This document shows positions 58,362 to 64,000 of a stretch of 64,000 nucleotides of DNA, in pieces. Under the pieces are notes generated by a model. The model did not search any database and had not been told where the DNA came from. It saw only the letters and a program-made list of their open reading frames with translations. This stretch comes from Aspidapion aeneum (Eukaryota > Arthropoda > Insecta > Coleoptera > Brentidae). Every line of letters starts with the position of its first letter. Within the stretch, counting starts at the first letter, position 1. The stretch covers positions 129,632,140 through 129,696,139 of the forward strand of contig OY755039.1 in the NCBI GenBank assembly GCA_963576565.1, read 5' to 3'. The translations under genes and the position numbers were made by a program.

Positions 58362-60590
58362 TCACGCTCGAGAAGCGGCCAGTGCGCGGAAATGTTGGTG
58401 TGTGTTGGTTTTGAAACGGTTCAGGTTGTAACCTGCAGGGAAAACTGTCGCAGGGAGTTTATTCCACAGCGATGCTGTTCTCCAGAGATATGAATTCTGA
58501 TATAACGAGGTTCTTGGTGCCTCTATTTTGACAGTAAATTGATGGTTACCGTCTGTTTGACGTGTTCGCCTAGTAGGTGCTACTCCCGAGGGGATCATAC
58601 GTGCCAACTCTTCAGAGCATTTTCCGTGATAATACCTGTAGAAGAGAGATAGATCGCCCACAGTTCTTCGATGTTCGAGACTATCCATGCTACGGGTAAG
58701 TGCGGGGTCATTGATCAGCTTGATAGCTCGTTTTTGCACGGTGTTCAAAAGCATTAAGGTATGTTTGGGTGCCGCACTCCATATATGTGAGCAGTACTCC
58801 ATAGTTGGTCGAATCTGGGCTTTGTAGAGTGTCAGCAGTTGGCTTGGTGTATACAGATGTCTTGTACGAAACAGCACCCCAAGCTTTTGGGACGCCCTTT
58901 TAGCTATATCTGCCACGTGACTGTGCCAAGACATGTTGGTCTCTGCAGTGACTCCTAAGATGTTCAACTGGCTCTGCAATGTGACAGCACTTCCAGATAA
59001 CATGATGTTTGGCTCACCGGTGCTGGTCTTTTTTGAAAACAGGGCTGCTTGGGTTTTCTGCGCGTTAAACTGTACAAGGTTTTTGTTGCCCCAGTCCTCT
59101 ATTATCTCCAGGTCGTTATTTATCTGCGATATTTGAGTTAGTCTAAGATGATGGAATTCACGTGCGGATAGACACTGAGTGGGTGGTATGACTGAGGAGA
59201 CTACATTGCCATCATCTGCAAAGCAATAAAGTGGATTTACTGTTTTATCTATGAGGTCATTTATGTAAATCAGAAAAAGTGTTGGTGAAAGGATTGCTCC
59301 CTGTGGCACACCAGCATTTATTTGGTAAGAGTTGGAGTTCCGGCCATCCATTGCAACATAAATGGATCTATCCTTAAGGTAACTTTCAAACCAAGTGCAA
59401 AGTTTCGGCGACAATCCCATTGCTTTGAGCTTGTTGAGCAGATTTTCATGCCAGACTTTATCGAATGCTTTTGATATATCTAAGGCAATTGTTCTTGTTT
59501 CGCCCCGTAACTCAATCGCTTTTTGCCATAAGTGAGTGACGTATGTAAGTAAATCGCCAGTTGACCTATATTTTCGAAATCCGTATTGCTTGTCGTTGAT
59601 AATTTTGTACTTTTCCAAGTACTTGGTTAGGTGATTGTTCACAACTCTTTCCATTACTTTTGATATCACCGGAAGTAGAGCAATTGGTCTATAGTTTAAC
59701 GGATCTGTCTTTTTTCCTTTCTTTGGAATAGGTTGTACTGCGGCAGACTTCCATGATGATGGATATACTCCTTGCCTGTAAGATAAATTGAATAATTTAG
59801 CGAAAGTTGGGGTGAGTTCGTTAGCACAATTTTTGAGTACTATCGCGGGAATGCCATCTGGACCCATTGCTTTGTTTGTATCCAACTTTTTAAGGGATTT
59901 TCGTATTTCTCTGTGACAAAAGGGTACCTCTGGCATACTGTGGGAAACCCTTCCAATGAACGGTGGAGTTTTTCCATTTGGCACTGTTAAGTTTGAGTTG
60001 TAGGAAAAGATTTTGGCCAGCATATTGGCTTTTTCCTCTGATGTTGTGACTAAGTGAGTATTTTTATCTGTAAGTGGTGGTATGGATGACTTGGTGAAGT
60101 TTGATCCAACAGCTTTTGCAAGTGACCAAAAGGACCTAGAACTACTAGGACAATTCAGCAACCTGCTTTTTATTCTTTGATTGTATGTTTCTTTGGCGGC
60201 GTCAATAGTAATTTTGCAACTATTTCTGGCTTCTATAAATTCTGTGTGGTTTTGAGCGGTTTGTTGTCGTTTCCAAAGGTTATATGCTCTGTGTTTTTTC
60301 TGTACAGCCGTTTGACACTGGCCGTTGAACCAAGGTTTTGCATTGGCTCTGCGTTTTATTGTATGTGGGATATATGCATCCATTCCAGATAAGATTACTT
60401 TTGTTATTTCATTACAGCAGATAGTGGGATCAGCTGTTTTAAAGCAAACCTCTTGCCATGGAAAATCCAGGTAAAACTGTTTAAGGTCATTCCATTTTGC
60501 CGATTTATAGTGCCACATTTTACGAGGAAGTGATTGTTGGCTTGGTGGTATGAGCATTTCGCACTTTGTTATTATGATCGGATGAACCAA
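58362..60590 (-). CDS. LINE ORF2 (reverse transcriptase), EN frameshifted off
   Basis: 742 residues. A linker (HRAYNLWKRQQT) is followed by RT blocks: KSLKKLDTNKAMGPDGIPAI; WKSAAVQPIPKKGKKTDPLN; YRPIALLPVISKVMERV; ALDISKAFDKVWH; NAGVPQGAILSPTLFLIYIN; and catalytic CFADDGNVV near residue 456. The C-terminal part ends RTASLWNKLPATVFP and FKTNTHQHF. The frame is uninterrupted over the RT. The listed start is only the first ATG after a one-base frameshift from the endonuclease fragment upstream. Confidence 0.9.
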   Translation of the reverse strand: MVHPIIITKCEMLIPPSQQSLPRKMWHYKSAKWNDLKQFYLDFPWQEVCFKTADPTICCNEITKVILSGMDAYIPHTIKRRANAKPWFNGQCQTAVQKKHRAYNLWKRQQTAQNHTEFIEARNSCKITIDAAKETYNQRIKSRLLNCPSSSRSFWSLAKAVGSNFTKSSIPPLTDKNTHLVTTSEEKANMLAKIFSYNSNLTVPNGKTPPFIGRVSHSMPEVPFCHREIRKSLKKLDTNKAMGPDGIPAIVLKNCANELTPTFAKLFNLSYRQGVYPSSWKSAAVQPIPKKGKKTDPLNYRPIALLPVISKVMERVVNNHLTKYLEKYKIINDKQYGFRKYRSTGDLLTYVTHLWQKAIELRGETRTIALDISKAFDKVWHENLLNKLKAMGLSPKLCTWFESYLKDRSIYVAMDGRNSNSYQINAGVPQGAILSPTLFLIYINDLIDKTVNPLYCFADDGNVVSSVIPPTQCLSAREFHHLRLTQISQINNDLEIIEDWGNKNLVQFNAQKTQAALFSKKTSTGEPNIMLSGSAVTLQSQLNILGVTAETNMSWHSHVADIAKRASQKLGVLFRTRHLYTPSQLLTLYKAQIRPTMEYCSHIWSAAPKHTLMLLNTVQKRAIKLINDPALTRSMDSLEHRRTVGDLSLFYRYYHGKCSEELARMIPSGVAPTRRTRQTDGNHQFTVKIEAPRTSLYQNSYLWRTASLWNKLPATVFPAGYNLNRFKTNTHQHFRALAASRA

Positions 60591-60743
60591 GTGGGGGATC
60601 TACTTGAATTGTGTACGAGTCAGGATTTGTAGTTAGGAACAAGTCTAAAAGCGCTGCAAATTCACCCCTTTCTGAGATACGGGTAGGTTCATCGACAAGC
60701 TGCGTTAGACCACAACTTATGGCAAAAGCTTCTACCTTCCCCC
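60520..60743 (-). pseudogene. LINE endonuclease C-terminal fragment
   Basis: In another frame: AISCGLTQLVDEPTRI, then DLFLTTNPDSYTIQVDPPLG followed by SSDH, the C-terminal part of an APE-type LINE endonuclease with its catalytic SDH motif. A frameshift near 60585 separates it from the RT frame. The 5' side is lost. Confidence 0.8.
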
Positions 60744-63700
60744 ATCCCATAAGACCAAAATGACCAAACTTTGAAAATTCATATTTCAAAAACTATACAG
60801 TTTATCAACAAAAGCTAGGGAATCCCATAAGACCAAAATGACCAAACTTTAAAAATTCATATTTCAAAAACTATACAGTTTATCAACAAAAGCACCGAGT
60901 TGCAGTATTGTGGGACCATAGAGATACGAAAAAACCACACCCTAAATTAAGATTCTGAAAACCGTCATTTAGCGAAATTTAGGGTAGGGAATCCCATAAG
61001 ACCAAAATGACCAAACTTTGAAAATTCATATTCAAAAACTATACAGTTTATCAATAAAAGCACCGAGTTGCAGTATTGTGGTACCATAGAGATACGAAAA
61101 AACCACACCCTGAATTAAGATTCAGAAAAACGTTATTTAGCGAAATTTAGGGCAGGGAATCCCATAATACCAAAATGACCAAACTTTGAAAATTCATATT
61201 TCAAAAACTATACAGTTTATCAACAAAAGCACCCAGTTGCAGTATTGTGGGACCATAGAGATACCAAAAAACTGCACCCTGAGTTAAGATTCGGAAAAAC
61301 GTCATTTAGCGAAAGTTAGGGTAGGGAATCCCATAAGACCAAAATGACCAAACTTTGAAAATTCATATTTCAAAAACTATACAGTTTATCAACAAAAGCA
61401 CCGAGTTGCAGTATTGTGGGACCATAGAGATACGAAAAAACCACACCCTGAATTAAGATTCTGAAAACCGTCATTTAGCGAAATTTAGGGTAGGGAATCC
61501 CATAAGACCAAAATGACCAAACTTTGAAAATTCATATTTCAAAAACTATACAGTTTATCAACAAAAGCACCGAGGTGCAGTATTGTGGGACCATAGAGAT
61601 ACCAAAAAACCACACCCTGAGTTAAGATTCGGAAAAACGTCATTTAGCGAAATTTAGGGTAGGGAATCCCATAAGACCAAAATGACCAAATTTTGAAAAT
61701 CCATATTTCAAAAACTATACAGTTTATCAACAAAAGCACCGAGTTGCAGTATTGTGGTACCATAGAGATACGAAAAAACCACACCCTGAATTAAGATTCA
61801 GAAAAACGTCATTTAGCGAAATTTAGGGCAGGGAATCCCATAAGACCAAAATGACCAAACTTTGAAAATTTATATTTCAAAAACTATACAGTTTATCAAC
61901 AAAAGCACCGAGTTGCAGTATTGTGGGACCATAGAGATACCAAAAAACTACACCCTGAGTTAAGATTCGGAAAAATGTCATTTAGCGAAAGTTAGGGTAG
62001 GGAATCCCATAAGACCAAAATGACCAAACTTTGAAAATTCATATTTCAAAAACTATACAGTTTATCAACAAAAGCACCGAGGTGCAGTATTGTGGGACCA
62101 TAGAGATACGAAAAAACGACACCCTGAATTAAGATTTGGAAAAAACGTCATTTAGCGAAATTTAGGGTAGGGAATCCCATAAGACCAAAATGACCAAACT
62201 TTGAAAATTCATATTTCAAAAACTATACAGTTTATCAACAAAAGCACCGAGTTGCAGTATTGTGGTACCATAGAGATACGAAAAAACCACACCCTGAATT
62301 AAGATTCGGAAAAACGTCATTTGGCGAAATTTAGGGTAGGGAATCCCATAAGACCAAAATGACCAAACTTTGAAAATTCATATTTCAAAAACTATACAGT
62401 TTATCAACAAATGCACCGAGTTGCAGTATTGTGGGACCATAGAGATACCAAAAAACCACACCCTGAGTTAAGATTCGGAAAAACGTCATTTAGCGAAATT
62501 TAGGGTAGGGAATCCCATAAGACCAAAATGACCAAACTTTGAAAATTCATATTTCAAAAACTATACACTTTATCAACAAAAGCACCGAGTTGCAGTATTG
62601 TGGGACCATAGAGATACAAAAAAACGACACCCTGAGTAAAGATTCGGAAAAACGTCATTTAGCGAAATTTAGGGTAGGGAATCCCATAAGACCAAAATGA
62701 GCAAACTTTGAAAATTCATATTTCAAAAAATATACAGTTTATCAACAAAAGCACCGAGTTGCAGTATTGTGGGACTATAGAGATACGAAAAAACGACACC
62801 CTGAGTTAAGATTCGGAAAAACGTCATTTAGCGAAATTTAGGGTAGGAAATCCCATAAGACCAAAATGACCAAACTTTGAAAATTCATATTCAAAAACTA
62901 TACAGTTTATCAATAAAAGCACCGAGTTGCAGTATTGCGGTACCATAGAGATACGAAAAAACCACACCCTGAATTAAGATTCAGAAAAACGTTATTTAGC
63001 GAAATTTAGGGCAGGGAATCCCATAATACCAAAATGACCAAACTTTGAAAATTCATATTTCAAAAACTATACAGTTTATCAACAAAAGCACCCAGTTGCA
63101 GTATTGTGGGACCATAGAGATACCAAAAAACTGCACCCTGAGTTAAGATTCGGAAAAACGTCATTTAGCGAAAGTTAGGGTAGGGAATCCCATAAGACCA
63201 AAATGACCAAACTTTGAAAATTCATATTTCAAAAACTATACAGTTTATCAACAAAAGCACCGAGGTCTTTGTGGGACCATAGAGATACGAAAAAACGACA
63301 CCCTGAATTAAGATTTGGAAAAACGTCATTTAGCGAAATTTAGGGTAGGGAATCCCATAAGACCAAAATGACCAAACTTTGAAAATTCATATTTCAAAAA
63401 CTATACAGTTTATCAACAAAAGCACCGAATTGCAGTATTGTGGGACCATAGAGATACGAAAAAACCACACCCTGAGTTAAGATTCGGAAAAACGTCATTT
63501 AGCGAAATTTAGGGTAGGGAATCCCATAAGACCAAAATGACCAAACTTTGAAAATTCATATTTCAAAAACGATACAGTTTATCAACAAAAGCACCGAGTT
63601 GCAGTATTGTGGGACCATAGAGATACCAAAAAACTACACCCTGAGTTAAGATTCGGAAAAATGTCATTTAGCGAAAGTTAGGGTAGGGAATCCCATAAGA

Positions 63701-64000
63701 CCAAAATGACCAAACTTTGAAAATTCATATTTCAAAAACTATACAGTTTATCAACAAAAGCACCGAGGTGCAGTATTGTGGGACCATAGAGATACGAAAA
63801 AACGACACCCTGAATTAAGATTTGGAAAAAACGTCATTTAGCGAAATTTAGGGTAGGGAATCCCATAAGACCAAAATGACCAAACTTTGAAAATTCATAT
63901 TTCAAAAACTATACAGTTTATCAACAAAAGCACCGAGTTGCAGTATTGTGGTACCATAGAGATACGAAAAAACCACACCCTGAATTAAGATTCGGAAAAA
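60744..64000. repeat. Satellite array, about 169-bp monomer (right block, continues off window)
   Basis: About twenty monomers. The first is short (60744-60816). Shared variants reveal longer-period duplication: 61010-61330 matches 62868-63189 (ATATTCAAAAACT, CATAATACC, CACCCAGTTG), and 61838-62330 matches 63523-64000 (AAAACTACACC, GAGGTGCAG, TTTGGAAAAAACG). Offsets are about 1,858 and 1,685 bp, or 11 and 10 monomers. Confidence 0.97.

Larger units (their letters stand above)
58316..60743 (-). mobile_element. 5'-truncated Jockey-like LINE inserted in the satellite
   Basis: A minus-strand element with a 15-nt poly-A tail (58330-58316). The 5' truncation lies within the endonuclease domain near 60743. 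It lies between satellite monomers. The flanks GCGAA and ATCCCATAAG show that 14 bp of monomer are missing and no target duplication is present. Confidence 0.93.

Overview
This is an AT-rich, intron-rich nuclear fragment from an arthropod, most likely an insect and plausibly a beetle. The assignment rests on insect-type host genes, an errantivirus (insect env-bearing Ty3/gypsy element) primed by tRNA-Ser, Jockey-type LINE fragments and abundant TA/TTAA/8-bp-duplication DNA transposons. Species is not determinable by eye. No CRISPR array, operon or prokaryotic system is present.

Three host genes are resolved at exon level. (1) A LARGE-type glycosyltransferase on the minus strand (three 5' coding exons, 17650 down to 1803) runs off the left edge. 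(2) The complete eEF1-gamma gene is on the minus strand (ten coding exons, 42272 down to 20507). It is spread over 22 kb by transposon-filled introns and carries an extra symmetric 56-codon K/E/S-rich exon. (3) FBXL4, an F-box/LRR gene, is on the plus strand (four 5' coding exons, 45645-54798) and runs toward the right edge. eEF1G and FBXL4 are divergent, about 3.4 kb apart, with the gap largely filled by nested inverted-repeat elements. All exon junctions reported keep frame and use GT-AG sites.

Between the exons almost everything is mobile or repetitive DNA. Left part (1-8.9 kb): a pogo/Tigger-like end next to a gag remnant, a long-TIR element, a TTAA element, a 796-bp TIR element, and a hAT-type MITE (8-bp duplication) that contains a LINE reverse-transcriptase tail. 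8873-17435: an almost intact errantivirus in LARGE intron 1, antisense to the gene, with identical-length 443-bp LTRs, tRNA-Ser primer site, polypurine tract, gag, pol and env. Apparent single-base frameshifts affect the pol C-terminus and env. 18-42 kb: elements in and downstream of eEF1G, including a 2.7-kb transposon with a decayed transposase (AGTA duplication), a 2.1-kb inverted-repeat element with internal tandem units, and 1.5-kb and 1.8-kb near-perfect foldbacks with TA duplications. A 3.6-kb TIR element there has two nested insertions. 42.6-45.5 kb: a hAT MITE nested in another inverted-repeat element. FBXL4 intron 1 holds LINE fragments and a decayed C2H2 zinc-finger array split by a small TIR element that carries a THAP exon.

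56.8 kb to the right edge: a satellite array with a monomer of about 169 bp and a higher-order pattern, interrupted by a 5'-truncated LINE whose insertion removed 14 bp of target. If FBXL4 continues beyond the window, this satellite lies inside one of its introns. I found no convincing undescribed enzymatic or defence system. The most unusual items are the eEF1G extra exon, the long hairpin-forming foldbacks inside a highly expressed gene, the THAP-exon element, and the structured satellite.
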